Assembly (NCBI RefSeq): GCF_003589925.1
Contig: NZ_CP032382.1
Coordinates: 2,108,001-2,172,000, forward strand
Source of the DNA: Chryseolinea soli
GTDB lineage: Bacteria > Bacteroidota > Bacteroidia > Cytophagales > Cyclobacteriaceae
DNA length: 64,000 nt
Reading direction: 5' to 3'
Of this stretch, positions 36,347-45,464 are shown piece by piece; position 1 is the stretch's first letter; the number at the start of each line of letters is the position of its first letter. The notes below the pieces were generated by a model. It searched no databases. It saw nothing but the letters and a program-made list of their open reading frames with translations, and had not been told where the DNA came from. Made by a program: the position numbers and the translations under genes.

Positions 36347-36976
36347 TCAGATGATCTTATCCACATCGCCGAGACCGCGGCGGATGATCGTGATCTCTTC
36401 ATCGGTGCAATCGATAACGCTGGAGGGCACATTGCCGCCGGGGCCGCCATCGATCACAAGATCCACCTCGTTTTTAAAATCTTCGTAAATCTCTTCCGGA
36501 TCGGTGGTGTATTCTTTAATGATGTCGTCGTCTTTGATGGAGGACGTGATGAGGGGGTTGCCGAGCAGCTTCACGATGTCGAGTGGGATGTTGTGGGCGG
36601 GGATCCGGATGCCCACCGTGCGCTTGTTCACATCCAGGATCTTAGGCACTTTGCTGCTCGATTCCAGGATGAAGGTGTATGGCCCGGGCAACGCTTTCTT
36701 CAGGATCTTAAAAACGGGCGTGTCGATCTTGCGGACATATTCCGAGATGTGACTGAGGTCGTTGCAGATAAAAGAGAGGTCGAGTTTTTGGGGCTTGATA
36801 TCCATGATCCGGCAAAGACGTTCGATGGATTTGCGGTTCATGAGGTCGCAGCCAATGCCATAGATGGTGTCGGTGGGATAGATGATGATGCCCCCCTGCC
36901 GGAGTACGTCCACCACGTGGGCGATCTTTCGGCCTTCCGGATTTTGGGGATGTATTTTTAATAATTCTGCTGCCAT
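36347..36976 (-). CDS. Sua5/YciO/YrdC family protein (YciO type)
   Basis: A 209-residue protein from the ATG at 36976. The YrdC-like core has [48 protein letters not shown] and [10 protein letters not shown]. It matches the YciO branch; the YrdC/Sua5 branch makes threonylcarbamoyl-AMP for tRNA t6A37, and YciO may do so poorly. It is cytosolic and convergent with the dimethylformamidase-like gene. Confidence 0.9.
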   Translation of the reverse strand: MAAELLKIHPQNPEGRKIAHVVDVLRQGGIIIYPTDTIYGIGCDLMNRKSIERLCRIMDIKPQKLDLSFICNDLSHISEYVRKIDTPVFKILKKALPGPYTFILESSSKVPKILDVNKRTVGIRIPAHNIPLDIVKLLGNPLITSSIKDDDIIKEYTTDPEEIYEDFKNEVDLVIDGGPGGNVPSSVIDCTDEEITIIRRGLGDVDKII

Positions 36977-37090
36977 GTTTTTCTGAAAGTTAAATAAATC
37001 GCGAAAATTTAAACCAGGAAGGGCTTTTTTGTGCGGATCCAAAACCCTTTTCCGGGTGTTTTTACTATCGGTTAACTAATAACCTTTCAC

Positions 37091-37098
37091 TATTTTTG
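37091..37098 (+). promoter_or_regulatory. -7 element TATTTTTG for the mltG operon
   Basis: A consensus TAnnTTTG located 18 bases before the ATG of mltG. Confidence 0.55.
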
Positions 37099-37115
37099 AG
37101 CCCTATTATCCTGAT

Positions 37116-38174
37116 ATGAAGCCGAGCAAGCGCCTGATATTCTTTCTACTGTTTTCCATTTTAGGGATCTCCTTCACCTTCTACGGTTTCCAGATGGTGT
37201 ATACGCCGAACATCCTGGTCGATAAAGAGAACCGCTTGATTTTGGTGCCCGAAGGGGCAACGTTCAAGGACATCCAGAAAGAGTTGCACGAAGGCGATTT
37301 TGTGCAGGACCTTTTATCGTTCAGCTTCCTGGCGCGCATCATGGGATACACGCACGATGTGAAGCCCGGCCGGTATGTGCTGCTGAAGAACATGACCAAC
37401 CTGGAGGCCATCCGGGCGCTGCGGTCGGGCAAACAGGAACCGGTGAGGATAACATTCAACAACGTGCGTTTGATTCCCGAGCTGGCCGAAAAAATCACAA
37501 AGAACCTCAGCATGGACAAGGGCGAGTTTGAGGCGGCCCTCATCGCGTTTGCCATGAACAACAAATACGGGTTCAACAAAGACAACGTGCTGAGCATGTT
37601 CATTCCGAACACTTACGAGGTATACTATAACATCTCGCCCGAAAGGCTGATCGAGCGCATGCACGTGGAATACGATAAATTCTGGAACGCCGAACGAAAA
37701 GAAAAAGCCAAGGCTCTGGGCTACACGCCCATCGAGGTGTCCACCCTGGCGTCGATCGTGCAGGCCGAGAGCATTAAAGACGAGGAGGCTCCCATCATTG
37801 CCAGCCTCTACCTGAACCGGCTCAGCAAAGGCATCGCCCTGCAGGCAGACCCCACGTTGGTTTTTGCCGTGGGCGATTTCACATTGAAGCGCGTGCTGAA
37901 CGGCCACAAGCAGATCGACTCGCCCTACAACACCTACAAATATCCCGGCTTGCCACCCGGCCCCATCAACATGCCCGAGATCAGTTCCATCGACGCCGTG
38001 CTGGATCACGCCAACACTGACTATTACTATATGTGCGCCCGCGAGGATTTTTCCGGATTCCATAATTTTACCAACAGTTACGAGGAACACATGCGCAACG
38101 CCGCCCGCTATCAGCGCGCCCTCACCATCGAGCAGGAAAAAGGCGAGGCGCTGCGAAAACAACAACAGCACTAA
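37116..38174 (+). CDS. mltG: Endolytic murein transglycosylase MltG
   Basis: A 352-residue protein anchored by an N-terminal membrane helix (residues 7-27). A LysM-like subdomain (LVPEGATFKDIQKELHEG) precedes the YceG domain with the catalytic Glu E218 in ASIVQAESIKDEE, and the conserved YNTYKYPGLPPGPI...PD-type loop follows. It cuts growing glycan strands in the periplasm to end peptidoglycan polymerisation. It heads a run with the thioesterase and the YihY gene (2-base gap, then 4-base overlap). Confidence 0.96.
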   Translation: MKPSKRLIFFLLFSILGISFTFYGFQMVYTPNILVDKENRLILVPEGATFKDIQKELHEGDFVQDLLSFSFLARIMGYTHDVKPGRYVLLKNMTNLEAIRALRSGKQEPVRITFNNVRLIPELAEKITKNLSMDKGEFEAALIAFAMNNKYGFNKDNVLSMFIPNTYEVYYNISPERLIERMHVEYDKFWNAERKEKAKALGYTPIEVSTLASIVQAESIKDEEAPIIASLYLNRLSKGIALQADPTLVFAVGDFTLKRVLNGHKQIDSPYNTYKYPGLPPGPINMPEISSIDAVLDHANTDYYYMCAREDFSGFHNFTNSYEEHMRNAARYQRALTIEQEKGEALRKQQQH

Positions 38175-38176
38175 GC

Positions 38177-38584
38177 ATGTATCAATCCGAGACCAAGATT
38201 CGCGTGCGGTATGGTGAAACCGATCAGATGGGATATGTGTACTACGGATTTTATGCCATGTATTATGAAGTGGCCCGCGTGGAAAGCCTGCGCCAACTCG
38301 GACTGACCTACCGCGAAATTGAGGCGATGGGCGTCATCATGCCCGTGCTGGAAAATAAATCGAAATTTCTGGCCCCCGGTCGCTACGACGAAGAACTCAG
38401 GATCGTAACCACGCTGCGCGAAAAACCCGGCGTGCGCATCCGGTTTGAGTACGAAATTTTTAACGAGCAAAACAAGCTCATTCACCAGGGCGAAACGCTG
38501 TTGGCGTTTGTCGACAAACTGACCAACCGGCCCCGCCGGCCGCCGGCAGAGATGGAAAAAGTCTTGCAGCCGTTCTTCGCATGA
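38177..38584 (+). CDS. Acyl-CoA thioesterase, YbgC/FadM hot-dog fold
   Basis: A 135-residue single hot-dog-fold protein. The family active site RVRYGETDQMGYVYYGFYAMYYE (shown here in part) contains the catalytic Asp and the following aromatic residues, and VRIRFEYEIFNEQ forms the core strand. It cleaves acyl-CoA or acyl-carrier thioesters. The gene starts two bases after mltG and overlaps the YihY gene by four bases, a clear operon. Confidence 0.93.
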   Translation: MYQSETKIRVRYGETDQMGYVYYGFYAMYYEVARVESLRQLGLTYREIEAMGVIMPVLENKSKFLAPGRYDEELRIVTTLREKPGVRIRFEYEIFNEQNKLIHQGETLLAFVDKLTNRPRRPPAEMEKVLQPFFA

Positions 38585-39561
38585 AATTCAAATACAAACG
38601 TCTACTGCTTCAATGGAATCCCGGGTGGCTGCTTTTCACCTGGCTGAAAAAAGTGCGTTTCAAAAAACACGAGAACGTTTCGCTCTACAAAATCCTGAAG
38701 ATCTTTCTAAAAAACCTGACCGACGACGAGATCCTGGACCGTGCCAACGGGGTGGCCTTCAACTTTATTCTCGCGATATTTCCGGCGATCATTTTCTTGT
38801 TTACGCTCATTCCCTATGTAACAGATTATTTCCCCGAGATCAACACCAACAGCATCATGGATTTTGTGGGCGAGCAAATTCCCCCCAGCATGTTTGAGGT
38901 GATCTCCTCGACGGTATTGGATATTGTGAGCAACCAACGGGGAGGCTTGTTGTCGCTGGGTTTTGTGTTTTCGTTATACCTCTCCACCAATGGCATGATG
39001 GCACTGATGCGCGCCTTCAACGCCTGTTACCGGACCATCGAAAACCGCGGCGGAATTAAAACACGGTTGATCGCCACAGGGCTCACCGTTAACATGGCCT
39101 TTGCGCTCCTTTTGGCAGTAATCTTACTGATTGTGGGCCAGTTTGTGCTGCAGTATGTTATGGCCCACTTGCCGGAATTCGATTGGCTGACGGGCTTTAC
39201 GGTAACGCTCCTTCACATTTCGCGTTTCGTGGCGGTCTTCATTGCATTCTTCCTGGCCATTTCCACCATCTATTATTTTGGTCCGGCCATCCACTACAAC
39301 TGGCGCTTCTTTTCCATCGGATCGTTGCTGGCCACCTTGCTCACCCTGGCCGTGTCGTATGGATTCTCCTTCTACGTCACAAACTTTAGCACCTACAACA
39401 AAGTCTATGGTTCCATCGGCGTGCTCATCGCCTTGATGGCCTGGATCCAGCTCATCACGGTAGTGCTGCTGGTCGGCTACGAAGTAAACACCAGCATCCA
39501 CGACGCCATCCGCAAAGAAGCCCTCTGGAACGCCCGCAAATTTCGCCTCAAAAAGACCTGA
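38581..39561 (+). CDS. YihY/BrkB family membrane protein
   Basis: A 326-residue inner-membrane protein with about six helices after a basic N-terminus. It has the YihY signatures DRANGVAFNFILAIFPAIIFLFTLIPY, TNGMMALMRAFNACY and a C-terminal YGSIGVLIALMAWIQLITVVLLVGYEVN. The ribonuclease BN name once given to this family was an error; members are now seen as membrane proteins of unknown transport or barrier function. It overlaps the thioesterase gene. Confidence 0.92.
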   Translation: MKFKYKRLLLQWNPGWLLFTWLKKVRFKKHENVSLYKILKIFLKNLTDDEILDRANGVAFNFILAIFPAIIFLFTLIPYVTDYFPEINTNSIMDFVGEQIPPSMFEVISSTVLDIVSNQRGGLLSLGFVFSLYLSTNGMMALMRAFNACYRTIENRGGIKTRLIATGLTVNMAFALLLAVILLIVGQFVLQYVMAHLPEFDWLTGFTVTLLHISRFVAVFIAFFLAISTIYYFGPAIHYNWRFFSIGSLLATLLTLAVSYGFSFYVTNFSTYNKVYGSIGVLIALMAWIQLITVVLLVGYEVNTSIHDAIRKEALWNARKFRLKKT

Positions 39562-39569
39562 ATTTCTTT

Positions 39570-39592
39570 GCGCTAAACTTTGCGCCCTTTGC
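39570..39592 (+). repeat. Short repeat array of TTTGCG units
   Basis: Three TTTGCG units at roughly 8-14 base spacing (39567-39592, including CTTTGCGCCCTTTGCGG) after the YihY gene. This resembles the widely scattered CTTTGCG-type intergenic repeat of many bacterial genomes; it may be a copy, which only genome context can decide. Confidence 0.4.
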
Positions 39593-39620
39593 GGTTCAAA
39601 TTGAGAACGAAGCGGCCCCT

Positions 39621-40121
39621 TTAAAAACTTATCCGAATCGTATCGGTGTAATCGACCGGCACTTTAATAGGAATGCCGTGGTAGTTCAATTTCAGAAACC
39701 CTTTATAATGCACTTCAAATTTCTTCCCCCCGATCATCCCCAGGATCGTATCTAACAACCCCAACTCCTTGATCGCAAGTTTCACCTCCAGCGGCACCGA
39801 AAATTCCTTCTGCGCAGGGATCTCCGTCCGCAGTTTCTGATCTACCGTCGCCGCCTTCTTCCCATTCACCCAAATGTCGACATTGATGCGCTTCAGCTTG
39901 CCGCGCACTTTGTTGGGGTTGTAGAAGATGGCATTGGCTTTTAGCATCGGGTCGGTGGAGGCATCCACCACCACATCGCGGATTTGCCGCAGCACGATCT
40001 CTTCATGCGGGCCGTTGCAGGCGGTGAGTAAAAACAAAAACCCAAGCACCAAAAAAGCATAGCCGGAAGGTATGCTTTTGCCGGGGTTCCTGGAGAATGA
40101 AAGCTTTAAAAAGGAATACAT
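39621..40121 (-). CDS. LEA type 2/WHy-domain lipoprotein
   Basis: A 166-residue protein from the ATG at 40121, chosen because it gives a lipoprotein signal peptide ending in LLTAC; ATGs at 40148 and 40199 are possible. The domain (VVVDASTDPMLKANAIFYNPNKVRGKLKRINVDIWVNGKK, described in part) is the LEA14/WHy beta-sandwich, seen in desiccation-linked proteins and in envelope lipoproteins. No enzymatic function. It overlaps no gene but its longer form would reach the divergent oxygenase gene. Confidence 0.8.
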   Translation of the reverse strand: MYSFLKLSFSRNPGKSIPSGYAFLVLGFLFLLTACNGPHEEIVLRQIRDVVVDASTDPMLKANAIFYNPNKVRGKLKRINVDIWVNGKKAATVDQKLRTEIPAQKEFSVPLEVKLAIKELGLLDTILGMIGGKKFEVHYKGFLKLNYHGIPIKVPVDYTDTIRISF

Positions 40122-40177
40122 CATAAGTTTGCCGTGTGAAGTTGCCATCGTCGTGGTAAGTATAGACATTCTATTTA

Positions 40178-40185
40178 TAAATTTG
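40178..40185 (+). promoter_or_regulatory. -7 element TAAATTTG
   Basis: An exact TAnnTTTG, six bases before the ATG at 40192, giving a nearly leaderless transcript for the oxygenase gene. Confidence 0.5.
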
Positions 40186-40191
40186 TTACAC

Positions 40192-40803
40192 ATGAACACC
40201 CACTTTGATTCGATTGCCGACGGATTGGCGGAAAATGGCTACGCCATTGCCGACGATTTCCTCAGCCCCGCAGAAGTCTCGGCCATTTTGAACCTCGACA
40301 CGTTCAAGGCCGGCGTATCCGAATTCAAAAAAGCCGGCATCGGCAAAGACCAAGGCCTGCAGATCAACGAAGCCATCCGTGGGGATTATATTCAATGGCT
40401 GGATAAAAGCACCTCGCCGGAAGCTGTGCGCGTGTACCTCAATCGATTGAACGAACTCGTACAGTTCCTCAATCAAAATCTGTTCCTAAGCTTAAAAGAT
40501 TATGAGGTGCACCTCACGGTTTATCCAAAAGGATCGTACTACAAACGTCACCTCGATCAATTCAAGAAAAATGACCACCGTCGTCTGTCTGTGATCTGCT
40601 ACCTGAACCCCGATTGGAAACCGGAAGAAGGCGGCCAACTGCGCATGTACCTGGGCGATGCTCACCGGGACACCCTGCCCCTGGCCGGTCGCCTGGTTTG
40701 TTTTCGCAGCGACCAGATCGAACATGAAGTGTTGCCCGCCACACGCGAGCGCCTCAGCCTTACCGGTTGGATGCTGGATCAATTGGTGGATGTGAGGATC
40801 TGA
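40192..40803 (+). CDS. 2-oxoglutarate/Fe(II)-dependent oxygenase (prolyl 4-hydroxylase-like)
   Basis: A 203-residue protein from the ATG at 40192. It has the double-stranded beta-helix iron triad H120-x-D122 (KRHLDQF) and H178 (IEHEVLP), with R187 (RERLSLTGW) likely binding 2-oxoglutarate. It is close in pattern to the 2OG-Fe(II) oxygenases of ribosomal-protein and prolyl hydroxylases. Its substrate is not known; it may hydroxylate a protein. It has its own promoter and ends before a DinB gene. Confidence 0.92.
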   Translation: MNTHFDSIADGLAENGYAIADDFLSPAEVSAILNLDTFKAGVSEFKKAGIGKDQGLQINEAIRGDYIQWLDKSTSPEAVRVYLNRLNELVQFLNQNLFLSLKDYEVHLTVYPKGSYYKRHLDQFKKNDHRRLSVICYLNPDWKPEEGGQLRMYLGDAHRDTLPLAGRLVCFRSDQIEHEVLPATRERLSLTGWMLDQLVDVRI

Positions 40804-40956
40804 TGTGACGCGAGGATCAACGGCATTTGAATGGATTTTTTTTTATGGAATGATACGGTGTTTTTATTATCGGTATGCCTCGCATATTCGGGCATGAATA
40901 AAAGCGTGTAACTTGCCTGCCGTTTTATGAACCATCATTTCAATTTTCTGTAAAAC

Positions 40957-41430
40957 ATGAAGCAGTATTTCCTGAAACTCTATCAGTACAACCAGTGGGC
41001 GAACAAGCGTGTGTTAAGTGCCCTGACCCGTCAGCACGTGAACGACGAAAAAATCCTCGGCCTCTTGGGCCACATCGTGGCAGCGCAATTTCTTTGGCTG
41101 CACCGCATCAAAGGGTTGCCCCCGGCGCAGGTGAAGCTTTGGGGCGGAGAGTACACGCTGGAGCAGTTGACGACCATGGCGGAGGAAGCGGGCAGGCTTT
41201 GGTTGGAGTTTGTTGAAAGTACCGATAACTTCAATCGCGAGCTCACCTACACCAACTACACCGGCGATCCTTATATCAACAACGTGGAGATGATCATGAT
41301 CCACCTGGTGAACCACAGCAGCTACCACCGCGCCCAGATCGCTATGCAGTTGCGTCAAAAAGGATTCGAGCCCATCAATACCGATTTCATTACCTACGAC
41401 CGGGTGATCACCGGCCAATGGAAGGAGTGA
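40957..41430 (+). CDS. DinB family protein
   Basis: A 157-residue four-helix DinB-like metalloprotein. The probable metal ligands are H39 (LLGHIVAAQFLWL), H120 and H124 (HLVNHSSYHRAQI). Family members include thiol-dependent S-transferases; the reaction here is unknown. It lies 50 bases upstream of the dienelactone hydrolase, perhaps in the same transcript. It is unrelated in length and lacks the anchor of the exported DinB-fold protein at 12760. Confidence 0.9.
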   Translation: MKQYFLKLYQYNQWANKRVLSALTRQHVNDEKILGLLGHIVAAQFLWLHRIKGLPPAQVKLWGGEYTLEQLTTMAEEAGRLWLEFVESTDNFNRELTYTNYTGDPYINNVEMIMIHLVNHSSYHRAQIAMQLRQKGFEPINTDFITYDRVITGQWKE

Positions 41431-41481
41431 TGAACAAAATCAAGCTGGCCGCGGTTTTATGAACACCTAAACATAACCCAT

Positions 41482-42327
41482 ATGAAAAGAATTGCACTTC
41501 AACTCTTTGCGCTCCTCTTGGTGGCCACGGCCTTTGGGCAGGATGGTATCACCGTATGCCACACCTCGTCCACGGAAAAATTTGCCGTTTTTGCATCCAA
41601 CAAAAAATTCAACAGCGAACACGCCACACCCCGGCCCTATGTGCACGTGAGCCAGGAGGGTGGTAAGATGATCACCTACAAAACTCCCGACGGCCAGCAA
41701 GCCAATGCCTACCTGCTCACAAACAAAACAAAAACCAACAACTGGATTTTTGTTTTCCAGGAATGGTGGGGCCTGAACGACTGGATCAAGAAAGAAGCCG
41801 ATGAACTGTTCAAAGACCTCGGCAACGTGAACGTGATCGCCCTCGATATGTATGACGGCAAAGTGACGGCCGACCGCGCCGCTGCCGGCCAATACATGCA
41901 GCAATTCAAACAAGAGCGCGGCGATGCCATTGTGAAAGGCGCCATCGCCTATGTTGGCCCGCAGGCCAAGATCGGAACCATCGGCTGGTGCTTCGGTGGA
42001 GGACAGTCGCTGCTGGCCACCCTCACCGCCGGCAAGCAAGCGGCAGGCTGTGTGATCTACTATGGTATGCCCGTCGACGACGTTGAAAAACTGAAGACCC
42101 TCAACACCGATGTGCTCGGCATCTTTGCTTCGAAGGAAAAATACATCACCCCCGAAGTGGTGAGTAAATTTGAAGCCAACATGAAGGCCGCCGGAAAGAA
42201 ACTGGAAGTGAAAAGCTATGATGCCGATCACGCTTTCGCCAATCCCAGCAATCCCATCTATGACAAGACCGCCACAGACGATGCCTACAAACGCACGCTG
42301 ACTTTCTTCCAGTCACATTTGAGATAA
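41482..42327 (+). CDS. Exported dienelactone hydrolase family protein
   Basis: A 281-residue protein with a Sec signal peptide (cleavage near FGQ-D, residue 20). The alpha/beta-hydrolase core shows FVFQEWWGLND with the conserved Glu, the Cys nucleophile C170 in GWCFGGG, and the catalytic His in DADHAFANP. The usual acid position reads FASKEKY rather than the familiar Gly-x-x-Asp, so the acid of the triad needs checking. It hydrolyses a lactone or ester in the periplasm; true dienelactone activity is unproven. Confidence 0.9.
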   Translation: MKRIALQLFALLLVATAFGQDGITVCHTSSTEKFAVFASNKKFNSEHATPRPYVHVSQEGGKMITYKTPDGQQANAYLLTNKTKTNNWIFVFQEWWGLNDWIKKEADELFKDLGNVNVIALDMYDGKVTADRAAAGQYMQQFKQERGDAIVKGAIAYVGPQAKIGTIGWCFGGGQSLLATLTAGKQAAGCVIYYGMPVDDVEKLKTLNTDVLGIFASKEKYITPEVVSKFEANMKAAGKKLEVKSYDADHAFANPSNPIYDKTATDDAYKRTLTFFQSHLR

Positions 42328-42345
42328 GCGGATCGTAATGAAAAT

Positions 42346-42380
42346 AAAAAAGGGAGCTGATAAATTCAGTTCCCTTTTTA
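42346..42380. terminator. Bidirectional intrinsic terminator
   Basis: Stem AAAAAGGGAGCTGA / TCAGTTCCCTTTTT with one G-T pair and loop TAAAT, followed by ATTTTTAT. It lies between the dienelactone hydrolase and the convergent acyl-CoA ligase. Confidence 0.8.
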
Positions 42381-42404
42381 TTTTTATCGCAGCGCGATGC
42401 ATCA

Positions 42405-44039
42405 TCATTCCCACACCACCACGGAATTCGTTTTATACCATTCGGGATATTTTGAGAGATTCGCTTTTTCCAATTCATTCCGCTTGAGCTTTAGCGAAGG
42501 GGTGAGCATGCCGTTCTCCACCGTCCAATCGTCGCGCATCACCACGGCGGCCTCCAGGCGTTCGTAGGTTTCCAACACAGGATTGAGTTCCGAAAAAGTT
42601 TGGCGGATGCTTTCCAGGATGGCTTCCCGGGATTTTGATTTCCCCGCCGCAGAAAGATTTATTAAAGCAATCGGCTGGGGAATGCCCATGCCCACCACAC
42701 AAGCCTGGTCGATGTCGGGGTTTCGCAGCAGTTGCAGCTCGATGGGTGTGGGGTTCACAAATTTTCCTTTGTCGGTCTTGAATTGATCTTTCACACGACC
42801 GGTGAGGGTCAGGAATCCTTCGTCATCGACAATGCCTTTGTCGCCGGTGCGCAGATAGCCATCGTCGGTGATGACGGATTGGGTTAGCTCCGGGTCTTTG
42901 TAATAGCCCTTCATAATGGCCGGGTGTTTTACCTGCAGCTCGCCGTTCTCACTGAAGCGAACGTTCACATCGGGCCAGGCTTTGCCTACGGTGCCATACT
43001 TCACGCTCGGAAGGTTCACATGCGAATAAGCCAGATTTTCAGTCATGCCGTAGGTGTCGCGGATGGTGACGTCGAGGCGTTGAAACCATTCCAACAACTC
43101 GGCGGCTATGGGCGCTGCACCGGAGATCACCCAATTGGCTTTTGCCAGACCCAGTTTCTTTTTTATGGCATTTTTTATCAAGGCACGCACCAGCGGAATT
43201 TTTAGCAACCGGTCCAGTTTTGGTTGGGGCATGGCTTCCAGGATCTTCTCGCGAAACTTGGCCCAGATGCGCGGCACGGCCAGGAAGATGGTGGGCTGTG
43301 CATGCGCCAGGTTTTCGCTAAAAGTTTGCAGCGATTCGGAGAAGTACACCGTAGAGCCCGAATAGATCGTCCCCATCTCAACCAGCGAACGCTCGGCCAC
43401 GTGGCTCAGGGGCAGGTAGGAGAAGAATCGTTGCTTGCCGTTTTCTGCCTCGAGGTGTTTCAATCCTTCGGTAATCACATAGGCAAAGGAAGCGAACGTG
43501 GCCATCACGCCTTTTGGATTGCCCGTGGTGCCTGAAGTATACATGATCGTGGCCAGATCGTCGGACCCCAATGAGGCAAAAGTTGTCAGGGGTGCATGTT
43601 GTGTCACGAGCGATTCCCAGGTAGGGTAGGGAGTGCTGATGTAGGTAGAGATCCCAATGCATTGAACGTTATCGGGAATCCCTGACCGTTGCTCGTCCCA
43701 GGTATCGAGCTTGCCGACAAACAGAATTTTCGACTCGCTGTGTTCCAGGATCTGGCGGATCGTCGCCGCAGTAAAGGTGGCATAAAGCGGTACGGAGATA
43801 TGTCCCGCCATCCAGATGGCGAGGTCGGCCATAAACCAGTGTGCGCAGTTTTTGGAGAGGATCGCAATTTTGCTTTTCGGTGGCAATCCATAGGTGCCCA
43901 GGGCCGTGGCCATGCGCCGGATCTCGTCGCCGGCTTCTTTATAGGTCCATTTTTTCCATTGACCCGCGAGCGGTTGTTGTAGAAAAGTTGCCCCAGGAGT
44001 TGTGGCCTCCCAATGACTGAATTGCTGAACAGGGTTCAT
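42405..44039 (-). CDS. AMP-binding long-chain fatty-acid-CoA ligase
   Basis: A 544-residue ANL-superfamily enzyme from the ATG at 44039. P-loop YTSGTTGNPKGVM, DTYGMTE, ATP-binding GYLRTGDKGIVD and the hinge-plus-lysine GRVKDQFKTDKGKFVNP are present. The AEN-rich linker and lengths fit long-chain acyl-CoA synthetases (FAA1/ACSL-like) of Bacteroidota. It activates fatty acids with ATP and CoA, possibly using exogenous lipids. It is monocistronic on the minus strand. Confidence 0.93.
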   Translation of the reverse strand: MNPVQQFSHWEATTPGATFLQQPLAGQWKKWTYKEAGDEIRRMATALGTYGLPPKSKIAILSKNCAHWFMADLAIWMAGHISVPLYATFTAATIRQILEHSESKILFVGKLDTWDEQRSGIPDNVQCIGISTYISTPYPTWESLVTQHAPLTTFASLGSDDLATIMYTSGTTGNPKGVMATFASFAYVITEGLKHLEAENGKQRFFSYLPLSHVAERSLVEMGTIYSGSTVYFSESLQTFSENLAHAQPTIFLAVPRIWAKFREKILEAMPQPKLDRLLKIPLVRALIKNAIKKKLGLAKANWVISGAAPIAAELLEWFQRLDVTIRDTYGMTENLAYSHVNLPSVKYGTVGKAWPDVNVRFSENGELQVKHPAIMKGYYKDPELTQSVITDDGYLRTGDKGIVDDEGFLTLTGRVKDQFKTDKGKFVNPTPIELQLLRNPDIDQACVVGMGIPQPIALINLSAAGKSKSREAILESIRQTFSELNPVLETYERLEAAVVMRDDWTVENGMLTPSLKLKRNELEKANLSKYPEWYKTNSVVVWE

Positions 44040-44293
44040 GGAGTAAGGTTTCGGTTTGGTGATGGCCTTTTGTCGAGGGAAACGGGGCTCGAACAAAAAA
44101 GACGTTTTTCAAGCTAAAAACCAATTTTTTACCCGCATTTGTCAACATGCCGTCGACCCCCGGAAAACCCCGTGTAAACCTTTTGTCAACGGCTTTTGAC
44201 GGCTGAAACGGCAACCTTGCCGTATCTGAACCCGGGCTCAAAATTTGCAGCCTCGGAGTAATCCGCCCTTTCACAACAAAAGTTTAACGATTC

Positions 44294-44773
44294 ATGAAAA
44301 AAACACCCCCCTCTCCCAAAGCTTTGGCGGCTCGATTCACGTCCATCGATTCCTTGTATCCGTTCCTCGCGGGCATCCTGATTTTTATCGGGACCCTGAT
44401 CCTGAGCAGCTGCAGCAAAGATGACAACGAAGACTTTAGTGCAGATGTATCGAAGCTCGCGGGCACCTATGCCGTGGCCGACACCGATGAATATGACGAA
44501 GTCGAAAACTATGAAGTGACCATCACCAAATCCAAGGATGGTGGCGCGAATGTGGAGATCAGCAATTTCGGTGATTTTATGTACGTGCCGGTAAAGGCCA
44601 CCATCAAAGGAAACACATTCAACATTCCACACCAATCCTTCAAAGGCAAGACCATGACCATTGCGTTATCCGGTTCGGGTTCTGTGAACGGAAGTGTCAT
44701 AAACTTCAAGTATACATTAGAAACAGACGACGACTATACGTTCGAACACGACTGCGCCGCTACTAAGAAGTAG
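44294..44773 (+). CDS. Lipoprotein of unknown function with surface-export signal
   Basis: A 159-residue protein with an unusually long lipoprotein signal (lipid site Cys40, LILSSC). The mature start CSKDDNED carries the S-K-D-D pattern of Bacteroidota surface lipoproteins. The rest is beta-rich (LAGTYAVADTDEYDEVENYEVTI, MTIALSGSGSVNG, NFKYTLETDDDYTFEHD) like a small lipocalin or barrel. Function unknown. A terminator follows. Confidence 0.72.
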   Translation: MKKTPPSPKALAARFTSIDSLYPFLAGILIFIGTLILSSCSKDDNEDFSADVSKLAGTYAVADTDEYDEVENYEVTITKSKDGGANVEISNFGDFMYVPVKATIKGNTFNIPHQSFKGKTMTIALSGSGSVNGSVINFKYTLETDDDYTFEHDCAATKK

Positions 44774-44814
44774 CAAAGCATCCATTCATTTGTCATAATA
44801 GTTAGGTGGTAAGG

Positions 44815-44849
44815 AGCGTGGCGGGATTTTCCTGTCGCGCTTTTCTTTT
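44815..44849 (+). terminator. Intrinsic terminator
   Basis: A 12-bp stem (AGCGTGGCGGGA / TCCTGTCGCGCT, three G-T pairs), loop of three T, then TTTTCTTTT, downstream of the lipoprotein gene. Confidence 0.7.
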
Positions 44850-44855
44850 GCTGGG

Positions 44856-45386
44856 TCAGAACACAAAAACATTTTTGAGCAGGGGCGATGTAAGCTTATT
44901 TTTTTCTGGGGGAAGCTTTACATACACGCCTTTCTGAAGTTGAAAACCAAAAGCTGTGTTCGTTTCGGGATCGATGATCCAATACTCCTTGATGGCAAAT
45001 TTTTCGTAGAGAGGTTTCTTTGTAACGAGGTCCCGCTTTTTGCTAGCTAGAGAAAGTATTTCTATGATCAGGTCGGGTGAGCCGTGCACATGGCCCCTGA
45101 CGATATGCTCATTTTCTTTAAGAATAAATAAAATATCGGGCTGGACGAGGCTTTTTTCTTCGTCTAAATAAACATCGAAAGGTGCCACAAAAACACTACC
45201 CGCGTCGTTCTGCTTTGCGAAGAAGAATAATTGTGAGGCCAAATGAAGGCTAATGCTCTGATGGCGGGCAACCGGTGAATCGGACAGATAGATTTTGTTA
45301 TCAATAACTTCAGCCAACGTGCTTTCCGGTAGGTTTTCACAAACTTCCAGGGCGGTGAGGGGAGCGAAAACGGCGACGTTGCGCAT
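44856..45386 (-). CDS. Uma2 family PD-(D/E)XK endonuclease-like protein
   Basis: A 176-residue protein from the ATG at 45386. QPDILFI, DLIIEILS and YWIIDPETN are the Uma2 family blocks, with the PD...(D/E)xK-type acidic residues of a restriction-endonuclease-like fold. Uma2 proteins are abundant in cyanobacteria and sporadic elsewhere; no role is known. It starts just 78 bases from the divergent polA gene. It could be a transferred gene, but no mobile signature is seen. Confidence 0.85.
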   Translation of the reverse strand: MRNVAVFAPLTALEVCENLPESTLAEVIDNKIYLSDSPVARHQSISLHLASQLFFFAKQNDAGSVFVAPFDVYLDEEKSLVQPDILFILKENEHIVRGHVHGSPDLIIEILSLASKKRDLVTKKPLYEKFAIKEYWIIDPETNTAFGFQLQKGVYVKLPPEKNKLTSPLLKNVFVF

Positions 45387-45430
45387 TCTTAAAAATAACC
45401 AAAAACCTTGCGCAATCCTTTTGAGAAACG

Positions 45431-45460
45431 TTGGATTCTTTTCGAATGTGCGATACTTTG
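45431..45460 (+). promoter_or_regulatory. Promoter of polA, TTG-N20-TACTTTG
   Basis: TTG at 45431-45433 and TACTTTG at 45454-45460, 20 bases apart. The polA ATG is only five bases downstream, so the mRNA would have almost no leader. Confidence 0.75.
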
Positions 45461-45464
45461 CAGC

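Noticed and set aside
45408..45464. An upstream start for polA giving 19 extra residues
   Set aside because: The promoter element ends five bases before the ATG at 45465, so the longer start would lie upstream of the transcript; family members start at the shorter methionine.
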